In this document: piece by piece, positions 25,241-34,605 of the stretch
Layout: each line of letters starts with the position of its first letter
How positions within the stretch are numbered: position 1 is the stretch's first letter
Source of the DNA: Thermocladium sp.
GTDB taxonomy: Archaea > Thermoproteota > Thermoprotei > Thermoproteales > Thermocladiaceae
Length of the DNA stretch: 64,000 nt
Direction: 5' to 3'
Assembly: GCA_023269935.1 (NCBI GenBank)
Contig: JAGDXC010000014.1
Coordinates: 1-64,000 of the forward strand
Made by a program: the position numbers and the translations under genes
Notes under the pieces: generated by a model
What the model was told of the DNA's origin: nothing
Seen by the model: the letters and a program-made list of their open reading frames with translations, nothing else
Database searches by the model: none

Positions 25241-27241
25241 ATGTCTATTGAGGAAAAAGACCTTCCTTTCGACGAGAAAATAATTATTAATAAATGGTCA
25301 CATAAAAACATGACCATAGAGGATTATAAGAAATTACATGAGAAAACCATTGCCAATATTGAGGAGTTCTGGTCCAGCATTGCAAAAGAACTTGATTGGT
25401 TCAAGCCATGGGATAAACCGCTTGTGGCTGATCCCCAGCCTCCATTTTATAAATGGTTCGCTGGCGGTAAATTAAATGCTTCATACTTAACGCTGGATAA
25501 ACATGTTGCGTCATGGAGGAAGAATAAGGTTGCATATATATGGGAGGGTGAACCAGTTGATTCCAAGGGCAATCCAACAGAGGTACGAAGGTTAACGTAT
25601 TATGATCTATACAGGGAGGTAAATAGATTGGCGTATGCGATGAAAACCAAGCTTGGCCTGAGGAAGGGCGATACCATAACCATATACATGCCTATGATAC
25701 CGGAATTACCGATAGTTATGCTGGCTGCCGCCAGATTAGGAGTTATTTTCTCGGTTGTTTTCTCTGGGTTCAGTGCAACTGCATTAGCGGATAGGATAAA
25801 CGATGCAAAGTCCAGGGTAATCTTCACCGCGGATGGTTTCTGGAGAAGGGGGAAACAAGTAAGGTTAAAGGAGGTCGTTGATGAAGCGATAAAATCAGCC
25901 CCCTCAATAGAAAAAGTTGTTGTGTATAGAAGGCTTGGCATTAATGATGTTCCAATGACGCAGGGCAGGGATCAATGGTGGAGCGATTTATTAAGTGATG
26001 TTCCGGTCAATGCATATATTGAGCCAGAGCATGTGGAGAGTGAGCATCCACTTTATATATTGTATACATCCGGCACCACGGGTAAACCCAAGGGAATAGT
26101 CCACGATACTGGAGGCTACTTGACCGAGCTGCATGCTACAATGAAATGGGTGTTTGACATAAAGGATGATGATGTTTATTGGTGCGTCGCCGATATTGGA
26201 TGGGTGACTGGTCATAGCTACATAGTATTTGGTCCGCTCCTGGAGGGGGCAACAATTGTGATGTATGAAGGAGCTCCCGATTATCCGGCTCCAGATAGGT
26301 GGTGGCAAATAATTGAGCGGTATGGAGTTAACGTGTACTACACGACGCCAACCGCCATAAGGACATTCATGAAATTTGGAGATGAGTGGATCAGCAAGCA
26401 TGATTTATCCACCGTTAGATTGATGCATAGCGTTGGTGAACCAATTAATCCCGAGGCGTGGAGATGGGCATGGAAATGGATTGGACGTAATGAAATACCG
26501 TTCGGATCAACTTGGTGGATGACTGAGACTGGGGGAATACTAGTAAGCCATGTTCCCGGCTGGGGACTGATTCCCCTAAAGCCAGGAACTAATGGAATGC
26601 CAATACCTGGAGTAGATGCTGATGTGGTTGATGATGAAGGTAAGTCAATTCAAGGGAAGCGGGGATACTTGATTATAAAGAAGCCATGGCCTGGAATGCC
26701 GTTGACCATATGGGGAGACCCCTCTAGATTCGTCAATGTATATTTCTCCAAGTTCCCAGGAGTATTTTATGCCGGTGATTGGGCTATAAAGGATGACGAT
26801 GGATATATATGGGTACTTGGCAGAGCCGATGAAGTAATTAAGGTAGCAGGGCATCGTTTGGGTACATATGAGATCGAATCGGCTTTGATTTCGCATAAGG
26901 CTGTTGCTGAGGCTGCAGTGGTTGGTGTACCAGATCAAGTAAAGGGGGAGGTCCCCGTGGCATTTGTAGTACTTCGTTCCGGTAATGCTCCATCTGATGA
27001 ACTGCGAAAGGAACTGCGGGTATGGGTTAGGCAAGTTGTTGGTCCAATAGCTGAGCCATCAAATATAATCTTTGTATCCAAGTTGCCTAAGACTAGGAGC
27101 GGAAAAATAATGAGGAGATTAGTCAGGCAAGTGGTTATGAATCAGCCGCTCGGCGATGCAACAACGCTTGAGGATGAGACAAGTATAGATGAGGCTAAAA
27201 AAGCTTATGATGAATTACGTAAAGAGATTGGTAGTACATAA
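25241..27241 (+). CDS. acs: AMP-forming acetyl-CoA synthetase
   Basis: Protein of 666 aa with the ANL-superfamily motifs: P-loop YTSGTTGKPKGIVH, WWMTETGG, the hinge region YAGDWAIKDDDGYIWVLGRADE and the C-terminal RTRSGKIMRRLVR carrying the catalytic Lys that is acetylated in bacteria. Length and the N-terminal ACAS_N region (KWFAGGKLNASYLTLD) fit Acs rather than shorter medium-chain ligases. It activates acetate (and perhaps propionate) to acetyl-CoA. The downstream acetate channel gene (27299) gives a coherent acetate uptake and activation pair. Confidence 0.92.
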   Translation: MSIEEKDLPFDEKIIINKWSHKNMTIEDYKKLHEKTIANIEEFWSSIAKELDWFKPWDKPLVADPQPPFYKWFAGGKLNASYLTLDKHVASWRKNKVAYIWEGEPVDSKGNPTEVRRLTYYDLYREVNRLAYAMKTKLGLRKGDTITIYMPMIPELPIVMLAAARLGVIFSVVFSGFSATALADRINDAKSRVIFTADGFWRRGKQVRLKEVVDEAIKSAPSIEKVVVYRRLGINDVPMTQGRDQWWSDLLSDVPVNAYIEPEHVESEHPLYILYTSGTTGKPKGIVHDTGGYLTELHATMKWVFDIKDDDVYWCVADIGWVTGHSYIVFGPLLEGATIVMYEGAPDYPAPDRWWQIIERYGVNVYYTTPTAIRTFMKFGDEWISKHDLSTVRLMHSVGEPINPEAWRWAWKWIGRNEIPFGSTWWMTETGGILVSHVPGWGLIPLKPGTNGMPIPGVDADVVDDEGKSIQGKRGYLIIKKPWPGMPLTIWGDPSRFVNVYFSKFPGVFYAGDWAIKDDDGYIWVLGRADEVIKVAGHRLGTYEIESALISHKAVAEAAVVGVPDQVKGEVPVAFVVLRSGNAPSDELRKELRVWVRQVVGPIAEPSNIIFVSKLPKTRSGKIMRRLVRQVVMNQPLGDATTLEDETSIDEAKKAYDELRKEIGST

Positions 27242-27298
27242 AATACAGTTGTTATAAAATAATAAAACTTAAAAATACTGATTTTTCTATTAAATAAT

Positions 27299-27844
27299 AT
27301 GTCACAAAAAACAGCTAATCCAGCCGTTCTAGGCCTATCAGGCTTCGCGTTAACCACGCTTGTCCTAAGCGCAATAAATGCTGGACTAGTTTCAGATTCG
27401 AATGCAGTTCTGGGTCTAGCAGCATTTTATGGTGGTCTCGCCCAAATAGTGACTGCCCTCTACGAGTATAAGGCCGGCAATACATTTGGGTACTTAGCGT
27501 TCTTCACTTATGGAGCATTCTGGGAATGGTTCTTCACCACGATCCTATTGATAAATCTACACGTTATTGGAGCCAGCCCCGCAATAGGCACAGTGCTAAT
27601 AGCGTTCGGCATATTTACGTTTATAATGTGGATAGCCACGTTCAAGCTAAACTGGGCATTATGGCTAGTGTTTCTATTATTATGGATAACCTTCTTCCTG
27701 CTTGGATTCGGATACACCATGGCCGGTGGATACATGGGAATACTGACGGCATTAGCAGCCTGGTACACCGCATTTGCTTCCGTCATGCAGGATGTCTATA
27801 ATAGACAAATGCCTCTACTAACTACTGCACCACTAAGAAAGTAA
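27299..27844 (+). CDS. GPR1/FUN34/YaaH-family acetate transporter (SatP-like)
   Basis: Membrane protein of 181 aa with six hydrophobic segments. It has the family N-terminal motif [10 protein letters not shown] (NPAPLGL consensus), [11 protein letters not shown] in helix 2, and [14 protein letters not shown]. The family forms acetate/succinate-proton channels. It follows acs by 57 bases, with a TATA-like ACTTAAAAA at about 27267-27275 in the gap, so it may be transcribed separately or together with acs. Confidence 0.88.
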   Translation: MSQKTANPAVLGLSGFALTTLVLSAINAGLVSDSNAVLGLAAFYGGLAQIVTALYEYKAGNTFGYLAFFTYGAFWEWFFTTILLINLHVIGASPAIGTVLIAFGIFTFIMWIATFKLNWALWLVFLLLWITFFLLGFGYTMAGGYMGILTALAAWYTAFASVMQDVYNRQMPLLTTAPLRK

Positions 27845-27879
27845 TGAAGATCGTGAATTATAAAAATAATCATTAATTT

Positions 27880-29787
27880 TTACATGTGATCTATTATTGG
27901 GATTCCCAGTATATTCATTATATTGCCAAGTGCAATGCGGAATGCATGCACTAATGCCAGCCTAAAATCCTTTAATTCGGGTTCAGCATTTATTACTGGG
28001 TTCCGTTCATAAAATACATTGAAGTCCATGGCCATCTTATTCACGTAATCGACTAGGTTCTCCAGTCTAAGATTAATGGATACTTCGGCGATGGCTTTAG
28101 GTAATCCCCCCAAGTCCTTTATAAGCTTGATTTCATCATTATTAAGCGAGTTAGGCGGCGTTGCCTTGCTTATCTGCGGCATGCCTGCCTTCTCCAGTAT
28201 TGATGATGCCCTCACATATGAGTACTGAATAAATGGTCCACTATTCTGCTTTAAATCAAGTATTTTATCCCAATTAAACTCAAGTACCTTTAATGGAGAG
28301 ATTGATAGGAAGGAGAATCTAATTGCGCCCACTGCAACGGCCTTAACTACCTTCTTAGCCTCTTCAGCTCCTAGCCTATTCTCAACTATTTTCCAAACGC
28401 GTTCCTCTGCCTCTTCTAGCAAATCATCCATTGCAATTATTCTGCCCCTCCTACTGCTCATCTTGGCGCCAGGCATATTTACCATTTCATATGAATAATG
28501 CATGATACGTGATGCATCGTATCCAAGCATATGGAGCAGAACTCTAAGTTGGGCCTGCGGATGCATTTGTTCTGATCCAATGACCCTAATTACCTTGATT
28601 GGACTACACTTATCCAGACACCAAGCAGCGTAGGCTAAATCCCTAGTTAAGTAGAGGGTTGAACCATCTCTCCTTGTAAGCATAGCTTTAGGTAGAAAAC
28701 CTGGAAGCGATAATTCATTAAATAAGCCGCGATCGCTGGCGTATTTACCCACATCTATTGTAATAGCTCCTTCCTGCTGCTCCACATACTCCCTGCCAAT
28801 TAATGCTAATTTATTAACAAGTGACCTAGCTAGGCCGGTGTCGAGAGCTACCTCGGATTCCCAATCAAAATCATCGAATGATATGCCGAATTCATTAAAT
28901 GTCTCCATGAAGCCCTTAAAGACTGTATCTATGCCTTCCCTCACCTTTCTACGTATCTCTGGATTTCCTTGCTCATATTCGCGCACCCATTTATTGGCTT
29001 CCTCAGTTACGTTAATGTTCCCCAGTGATGACGCTAAACTATTAACTAGTTCCTGATCCTGAGTGTTCCACCTACCAAGTACACCAATCCACTCATCGCG
29101 CTCCGCTATTATTTTACGTTTATCTTCATCAGTCTCAGCAAGCCTTTCCGCTTCAGTTAATCTCTGTATCTCGCCTATTGCATACGTTATCGAGTATATT
29201 GCACCAACTACCTTATCCGGTTTTTCGCCATTCTTTATTCTTTGATTTGCTAATTCCTTAGCGCTATGGTATCCTATGGCCATATACATTACTTGCGGTC
29301 CACAGTCATCCACATAAAACCTGGTGTTGACGTTGCTTCCACAGAAGCGAAGTAGTCTCGATAATGTGTCCCCAATTATCATGTTTCTACCATGACCTGT
29401 ATGAAGTTGATGAATGGGATTGGCACTGGTGTGCTCAATTACTATTTTATCGCTACGGCACCGCTTAGACCAACCATATCTTTTTCCATTGCTTAGAATC
29501 GAATTAATGACTAATTCGGAATACTTTACGTAATCAATATCTATATTTAGAAAACCATTAATTAACTTAATGCTTTTTATTAATCCCCGAGGCTTCAATG
29601 ACTCAATTATTTTAGGAATATTGGGATTCTTCTTTATGTAATTATGAAGGGGTACAGCCATGAATCCAAAGCCTTCCCTAGCCCTACTTGGCTCAAGATT
29701 GTTTAGATCCTCATTTGCCATTGCTCCAAGCTCATTTATGACTTCCCTGAACTCATCCTCCACTTGGCCCTCTGGGTCATAACTCAT
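27880..29787 (-). CDS. argS: Arginyl-tRNA synthetase
   Basis: Class I synthetase of about 635 aa. The signature HTGHGRNM (HIGH equivalent) lies near residue 130. SGPFIQYSYVRASSIL and a C-terminal DALR anticodon-binding helix bundle are also present. The KMSKS equivalent is KMSSRRG. ATG 29787 is chosen over a TTG three codons upstream because a TATA-like TTTAATTTA (about 29806-29814) is then 24 bases away. Class Ia synthetase, charging tRNA-Arg. Stands alone. Confidence 0.93.
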   Translation of the reverse strand: MSYDPEGQVEDEFREVINELGAMANEDLNNLEPSRAREGFGFMAVPLHNYIKKNPNIPKIIESLKPRGLIKSIKLINGFLNIDIDYVKYSELVINSILSNGKRYGWSKRCRSDKIVIEHTSANPIHQLHTGHGRNMIIGDTLSRLLRFCGSNVNTRFYVDDCGPQVMYMAIGYHSAKELANQRIKNGEKPDKVVGAIYSITYAIGEIQRLTEAERLAETDEDKRKIIAERDEWIGVLGRWNTQDQELVNSLASSLGNINVTEEANKWVREYEQGNPEIRRKVREGIDTVFKGFMETFNEFGISFDDFDWESEVALDTGLARSLVNKLALIGREYVEQQEGAITIDVGKYASDRGLFNELSLPGFLPKAMLTRRDGSTLYLTRDLAYAAWCLDKCSPIKVIRVIGSEQMHPQAQLRVLLHMLGYDASRIMHYSYEMVNMPGAKMSSRRGRIIAMDDLLEEAEERVWKIVENRLGAEEAKKVVKAVAVGAIRFSFLSISPLKVLEFNWDKILDLKQNSGPFIQYSYVRASSILEKAGMPQISKATPPNSLNNDEIKLIKDLGGLPKAIAEVSINLRLENLVDYVNKMAMDFNVFYERNPVINAEPELKDFRLALVHAFRIALGNIMNILGIPIIDHM

Positions 29788-29926
29788 GGCAAACAAAATG
29801 TTCTAAATTAAATAAACATTTCCGTGAATGCTCATATAGCTTCCACTGTATTAGATGGAAAAGATTATAAAAATTATTTTATCAACTAAGTAAAAGATTT
29901 ATAGCCAGAACCCAATTATATTAATC

Positions 29927-31039
29927 ATGAGGAACATCATAATTATCATGTTGGCATTTATTGTGTTTTCAATGGGTATAATAGTTCATGCAGCCCTAAT
30001 ACCAGTTATAATGCCTCAAATCGCGGCTCCTCAATGCTTGAATTATGCCGTCTCACTTAATCTAACTTATGCCGTACCCCTGACTAATTACTCAATGATG
30101 CCGGCTAACCCATTCCAAAATGGTATTAACTTAGTATCTAATACGGTATTACCATGGTACGGTCTAAGCCATAAAAATTTGACACTAATAATTTCGGGAA
30201 ATGGCTGGACAATAACCAGTAGAACCGAGACTAATTCGACGGGTGGAGCACTATGGAGGCTATGCATCAATCCAACAATGCTGCCGAAAATCGCTTCTTG
30301 GTCAATAATTATAGGGCAGGGCAATGAATATCCCTTAACGGCGCTATTTATATTCAGGACCAGAAACATTAGCTTGGCATCGCTGCTCGGCAACTTGACC
30401 ATGATCGGAGGATCATTGCCTGAGGAAAATAATGGAGCGTATAAATTATGGCAACGCATTGGAAAGTATTATGGTGTGCCGATGCCAATGCATGTAGTGC
30501 TTTATTCATGGATCGGCAACGCATTATCACCGGTAGCTGGCATAAATCCCCTTCCCCAATACTTCAACGGCTTTAAGTTTCCCATATATGGCAACAACAT
30601 AAGCATATATATAATTAGAATCGTCAATGAAAGTGAATTAATTAATCACTATTCCGCTAATCTAACAATTGGGCAATTAACTGGATTTGGTCGCTCTATA
30701 TATGGGATCACCGGGTTGCTTCCCTTTGGGCCAATTCAATACAATTCAGAGATACTTCTTCTCAAGAATTACACGTTAATTGATGCCGCATGCCTAGCTA
30801 ATTATTACTATATTACTAAGGTTAAGTTAATGCTGTTAAATCCAGCGTATGGGATCTATATACCATTAACTGTTTATAAATTCGATTCAAAACCTACAGA
30901 GCTATTATCGATAAATGGGTCAATAATAGTTGGCGGTTACTTAAGTGAATACGATTTCTATAACAAAACACTGGTGGTGGCATCGCCCATAAATTATGGT
31001 CAACCACTTAATACATGCATGATATCCATTGGCAATTAA
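29927..31039 (+). CDS. Secreted or membrane-anchored glycoprotein, unknown function
   Basis: Protein of 370 aa with an N-terminal hydrophobic segment (residues 3-24, signal peptide or anchor) and an extracellular part with many N-x-S/T sequons (more than eight). This suggests N-glycosylation. Four Cys are spread through the mature part. No enzymatic motif is recognised. It is first of three consecutive surface-type genes between argS and uL14. A TATA-like ATTTATAG lies at about 29898-29905, roughly 25 bases before the ATG. Confidence 0.6.
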   Translation: MRNIIIIMLAFIVFSMGIIVHAALIPVIMPQIAAPQCLNYAVSLNLTYAVPLTNYSMMPANPFQNGINLVSNTVLPWYGLSHKNLTLIISGNGWTITSRTETNSTGGALWRLCINPTMLPKIASWSIIIGQGNEYPLTALFIFRTRNISLASLLGNLTMIGGSLPEENNGAYKLWQRIGKYYGVPMPMHVVLYSWIGNALSPVAGINPLPQYFNGFKFPIYGNNISIYIIRIVNESELINHYSANLTIGQLTGFGRSIYGITGLLPFGPIQYNSEILLLKNYTLIDAACLANYYYITKVKLMLLNPAYGIYIPLTVYKFDSKPTELLSINGSIIVGGYLSEYDFYNKTLVVASPINYGQPLNTCMISIGN

Positions 31040-31064
31040 CATAGATAGTAATGCATTGCCTATT

Positions 31065-31102
31065 CTGACTTCCTCCCCGCCTTAGAAAGGCTAGGTTTAT
31101 CA
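31065..31102 (-). mobile_element. Short IS605-type right-end hairpin
   Basis: CTGACTTCCTCCCCGCC, TTAGAA, AGGCTAGG: in minus orientation this is the hairpin followed by GGGGAGGAAGTCAG, the end signature of archaeal IS200/IS605 elements and close to the ends at 5071-5100 and 5275-5301. No transposase sequence is attached. Confidence 0.5.
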
Positions 31103-31135
31103 CTTATTGAGAGCATAATGCTAGGAAAACTTTAA

Positions 31136-32119
31136 ATGATTAGTTCCGAAAATGTCGTTATGTTAATGCTGGCCACACTACTTATATTGATAAAGACAGT
31201 TGGATTACCGTTTATTAATTATACCATGTATTTGGAGCCCAACTCAACTTTAATTAATGTTAATCTACCGATTATACCAATACCGGGAACATTAGAGGTC
31301 ATTAATGATAGCGATAACTCGTTGATTCCCTCCAGCCTCTATAATAATGGGACTCTCGTTATATTTGCATTCGGCGGTGGGTATGTTTCAATAATTTATG
31401 ATGCTAATTATACATATAACCAAGAAACATTTACATATAATCTAAATATCTCAAGCCCAATTAAATTTGGATTAATGTTTCCTCCCAATATAGTAATGCT
31501 AAATCTGCCAAACAATATAATTAGTTATACACGCATAAATAATTCAGTTGAAGTAACAATACCTCCAGGTCGATATTCTCTTCAATATGTATACATTCCA
31601 GCTCAGCAAACCAGCACAACAAGCACAACTTCCACTTCGACAACATCACCATCGACAACATCAACAAGTTCAGCCACTCTTCCACCGCCGACTATCACCA
31701 CATCAAGCTCAACTAGTACAACCACGATTTCTACTAGCGCAACTAGTACCACCGTTGAATCAATTAATCAAACCACTACATCTAAACCCCAATCAACTAC
31801 GCCCCCCCATAGTGCTGCCGTATTCTCAACGTCTGTAATTATAGCTATAATAATACTGGTAATTCTTGCATCAATAGCCTCCATAATAATGGTGAAACGA
31901 AGAATGGGGACGCTCATATCGGCTTCATTAGATGATGTTGATGAAGCAATTATAAAGGCATTGAAAGAGAATGGAGGTACTTTGTATCAATCACAATTAC
32001 AGCAATTAACTAATATACCTAAAACAACATTATGGAGGCACGTACAGAGATTACAGGATAGAGGCCTAGTCAAAATCGATAAGGTAAATGGGCAAAACAG
32101 AATAACATTAATGAGATAA
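31136..32119 (+). CDS. Single-pass membrane sensor with mucin-like linker and cytoplasmic winged-helix domain
   Basis: Protein of 327 aa. In order: an N-terminal hydrophobic segment (8-26); a beta-rich extracellular domain with several N-glycosylation sequons to ~155; a Thr/Ser-rich linker ~158-230; a transmembrane helix ~233-255; a basic stop-transfer (KRRMG); then a C-terminal ~65-residue winged helix (DEAIIKALKENGGTLYQSQLQQLTNIPKTTLWRHVQRLQDRGLV) of the MarR/IclR-like archaeal type. The topology implies a one-component transmembrane regulator that senses outside and binds DNA inside. Targets are unknown. The flanking surface-protein genes are candidates. Confidence 0.75.
   Translation: MISSENVVMLMLATLLILIKTVGLPFINYTMYLEPNSTLINVNLPIIPIPGTLEVINDSDNSLIPSSLYNNGTLVIFAFGGGYVSIIYDANYTYNQETFTYNLNISSPIKFGLMFPPNIVMLNLPNNIISYTRINNSVEVTIPPGRYSLQYVYIPAQQTSTTSTTSTSTTSPSTTSTSSATLPPPTITTSSSTSTTTISTSATSTTVESINQTTTSKPQSTTPPHSAAVFSTSVIIAIIILVILASIASIIMVKRRMGTLISASLDDVDEAIIKALKENGGTLYQSQLQQLTNIPKTTLWRHVQRLQDRGLVKIDKVNGQNRITLMR
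31605..31802 (+). repeat. Low-complexity Thr/Ser-codon repeat
   Basis: Imperfect repetition of ACA/ACT/TCA/AGC codons encodes the Ser/Thr-rich linker between the extracellular and transmembrane parts of the regulator. It is a protein-level stalk, not a DNA repeat array. Confidence 0.8.
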
Positions 32120-32559
32120 AATAAAATCCGTTGAAATACCAAGTCTAATCGGAAGCCAGGATAGGATTGCCAGCATTTGTCACTATAGGAAGCTTTCCTC
32201 CTTTGATCCCCTCCTCGTCCTAGAGATGCGAGGGTTCCCCGAGGTCTAGGGGTTACACCCCTTCATGAGCGCTACTTCCCCCCTCTCTTGGGGTTGTGGG
32301 AATCGGCCCCCTGCTCCCCCAAACACAAAAAATCACGGAACAACACGCAAGCGCCCGAAACACCTACCCCCAGAAGGAGCGGGACTTATCATTTATCAGC
32401 ATCTCCAGTGGATCCATATTATCCACATAATATTATTGCCCATATTTTCTTCGTGGGGCTGTTCCATAATTCAGCCAATTAAATTATAGATCAGTTTCAC
32501 TAGAATTTCACAAAGGGCAATGGCGCAATCCTAATAAGACCAATATTGAGTTATCATGC
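32120..32559. other. Intergenic region, 440 bp, with a decayed tnpB end
   Basis: Holds the insertion scar at 32203-32365. Open frames over it (32265-32489) are by-products of its GC-rich sequence. No clear TATA box precedes the gene at 32560. Confidence 0.6.
32203..32365 (-). mobile_element. Decayed IS200/IS605-family tnpB 3' end / omega-RNA remnant
   Basis: It shares a ~43-base block with 5101-5143 (GTTCCCCGAGGTCTAGGGG, then TTACACCCCTT). In minus orientation it reads KGCNP and then hits a stop, because one C of a C-run present in the 5-kb copy is missing, a frameshift. The hairpin CTCCTCGTCC..GCGAGGG is more degenerate. Clearly a second, older copy of the same family. Confidence 0.65.
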
Positions 32560-34011
32560 ATGGATAACAAGTTAATGATAGCAGCGATAATTGCAGCAGC
32601 ACTAGCTATTGCGTTAACTCTACATGCATCCACGAATTCGAGCTCTATATATATCTCGGAATCACTTAATGGTTCCAGCAGCTCCTCATGTATTACTGCT
32701 CTAGTTAACATAAACATAAGCAAGATCTTTTACGATAAAATATTATCACTGGCTTCTAGCAATAACATTAACCAAACAGAATTAACTAATGCGGTTAATT
32801 TAACAAAATTAGCCGAAGTTAGCCTAAACGAGTCTAAATGTATTGATGCGGTTAAGTATAGCTCGATCGCCATCCATTATGAAGAGACCATATTTAGATC
32901 AATTATATTAAGCAACTCTGGATTGAAGAGTAAGCTCGTTTGTGCTGTTTCCAGTGGAAGAATCCATGCATACTTGGATTATTCTTATATTATCGGATTA
33001 ACCCTTCATAACTCATCACTTATATCGATATCTCATTCCTTAAACCTTGAACTAGCTCTCAATCCCTGTAATTATACATTAATTAATGAATCAACTAAAG
33101 TCTATAATGAGGCACAAAAAGTTGCAAGTAGTAAGTATAATTCATCAATTAATGCATTAACCATGAGATTAATCAATATATATTTGCATAACTCATCATA
33201 TAATGCAATTAATGCGATTCGCATTCTAATTCATACTAAATATGCATCGACTGTGATCAATGCAGTGAATGGGACTCTTTATGCCTATCTAAATCAATTG
33301 AATAATACATTATCATCATATCTAAGCGAGGGCAATATAACTGGTATTGCATCTATGGATTCGGAACTAAGGCCAGTAATCAATGTAATGATTCACTTAA
33401 ATGAGTCAGAAATTAGTTTACCTAGTGCTAAATCGATGCTTAATTACCTAAATCAAAGCATTAATTATGCAATTATGGTAAAAAGTAATACAAATAAGTC
33501 CCAACTAGTATCTATTGAGAACGAATTACGATCGATTATAAACTCCTATAGGCATCAGGATTTAAATGAAATAATCACCAACTTAACATCTCAATTGGAA
33601 TTGGCTAATGATTATTTCGTAAACGATACAATGACACTTAGTGCCATTAAAAATAGAATAATTGCGTCTCCAAACATAATTGGAATACCCATGCCCAATC
33701 CAATCGCCAAGAAATTATCTCACTTGTATAACTTAACTATAAGCAATTTAACACTTGCAAATCATTATCTAAATCAATGTAGATACTCAATTCGAGGCAT
33801 TATCATTATTAAGGCAGGCCTAGTTAAATATAATTCATCCCTAATATTATTCTCATATTATGTATGGACAGCGAGAATTTATTGCCCACTGAGTATCAAG
33901 CTACTTATTAATGCTAGGAATATGATGAACTACATCACATATGCACTTAACTCCAGCAATTCATCATTAAAGCCGCCAATCAATACCACCACTATTATGC
34001 CTAATCCATAA
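32560..34011 (+). CDS. Asn/Ser-rich secreted glycoprotein, helical, unknown function
   Basis: Protein of 483 aa with an N-terminal hydrophobic segment (residues 5-22) and an otherwise helical mature part dense in Asn, Ser, Ile and Leu with well over twenty N-x-S/T sequons. Repeated units of the type LNNTLSSYLSEGNITG resemble alpha-helical repeats with regularly spaced acidic residues. The tail is Thr/Pro-rich with no second anchor. It may be a heavily glycosylated surface or cell-wall component. Base use is more AT-rich than the neighbours. No homologue recognised. Confidence 0.55.
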   Translation: MDNKLMIAAIIAAALAIALTLHASTNSSSIYISESLNGSSSSSCITALVNINISKIFYDKILSLASSNNINQTELTNAVNLTKLAEVSLNESKCIDAVKYSSIAIHYEETIFRSIILSNSGLKSKLVCAVSSGRIHAYLDYSYIIGLTLHNSSLISISHSLNLELALNPCNYTLINESTKVYNEAQKVASSKYNSSINALTMRLINIYLHNSSYNAINAIRILIHTKYASTVINAVNGTLYAYLNQLNNTLSSYLSEGNITGIASMDSELRPVINVMIHLNESEISLPSAKSMLNYLNQSINYAIMVKSNTNKSQLVSIENELRSIINSYRHQDLNEIITNLTSQLELANDYFVNDTMTLSAIKNRIIASPNIIGIPMPNPIAKKLSHLYNLTISNLTLANHYLNQCRYSIRGIIIIKAGLVKYNSSLILFSYYVWTARIYCPLSIKLLINARNMMNYITYALNSSNSSLKPPINTTTIMPNP

Positions 34012-34034
34012 TGTATTAAACCGAGTTGAGGTAA

Positions 34035-34044
34035 ATTTTAAAAA
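34035..34044 (+). promoter_or_regulatory. TATA box of rpl14
   Basis: ATTTTAAAAA is centred about 26 bases before ATG 34065. A GGAG sequence 6 bases before the ATG may also act as a ribosome binding site. Confidence 0.55.
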
Positions 34045-34064
34045 GGCATAGAATAAGGAGTACC

Positions 34065-34499
34065 ATGGCTAAGAGAGGAGGCCCAAAGACAGTTGGAGTA
34101 TCATATAGATACCACATTACTCCAGGAGTATTCGCCAATAGCCTAGTTGCTGTAGTAGATAATAGCGGCGCCAAGATAGCAAGGGTGATAAGCGTTATAG
34201 GAAATAGATCTCATGGAGTTCATAGGAAGATCCATAACGCCGGCGTGGGCGATATGATTGTTGTCAGCGTAGTGGAGGGAAAGCCTGAGGTAAGGAAACA
34301 AAAGCTAAGGGCAATAGTGGTTAGGCAAAGGAGACCATTTAGACGACACGATGGTACATGGGTAGCCTTTGATGATAATGCGGTAGTGATAGTGAGCGAG
34401 GAAGGGCAACCAAAGGGTACTGAGATACATGGACCAATAGCAATGGAGGCTGCGCAACGCTGGCCTCAAATAGCATCGCTGGCGGCCCTCGTGATTTAA
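34065..34499 (+). CDS. rpl14: Large ribosomal subunit protein uL14
   Basis: Protein of 144 aa with the uL14 signature: [79 protein letters not shown]. It binds 23S rRNA near the sarcin-ricin loop and bridges to 16S. Unlike the usual archaeal arrangement within the S10/spc-type operon, the gene stands alone here, between a surface-protein gene and two C/D box sRNAs. Confidence 0.97.
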   Translation: MAKRGGPKTVGVSYRYHITPGVFANSLVAVVDNSGAKIARVISVIGNRSHGVHRKIHNAGVGDMIVVSVVEGKPEVRKQKLRAIVVRQRRPFRRHDGTWVAFDDNAVVIVSEEGQPKGTEIHGPIAMEAAQRWPQIASLAALVI

Positions 34500-34556
34500 G
34501 CACTAGCTCCCTCAATGGGGACTTCCTCCCTTAAACTCCGTTAGATTAAAAATGGA

Positions 34557-34605
34557 GTGATGACAGAACACGAGCTGACTTGTGACTGATGGATTTGAAC
34601 GCTGA
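34557..34605 (+). ncRNA. C/D box sRNA, D guide predicted to target tRNA C56 (T loop)
   Basis: All four boxes are visible in order: C GTGATGA (34557-34563), guide of 11 nt, D' CTGA (34575-34578), 3-nt spacer, degenerate C' GTGACTGA (34582-34589), guide TGGATTTGAACG, D CTGA (34602-34605). The 49-nt length is typical for archaea. The D guide is complementary to CGTTCAAATCCA, a tRNA T-arm sequence, and the fifth base upstream of the D box (G34597) pairs with the C of TTC, that is C56. In Pyrobaculum, Cm56 is guided by a C/D sRNA instead of the enzyme aTrm56. A TATA-like CCTTAAACT lies about 25 bases upstream. Confidence 0.85.

Noticed and set aside
32265..32489. Open frames of 64-74 codons on the plus strand
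   Set aside because: They cross the decayed tnpB end in antisense, with Pro/Cys/His-rich unlikely proteins and no promoter.
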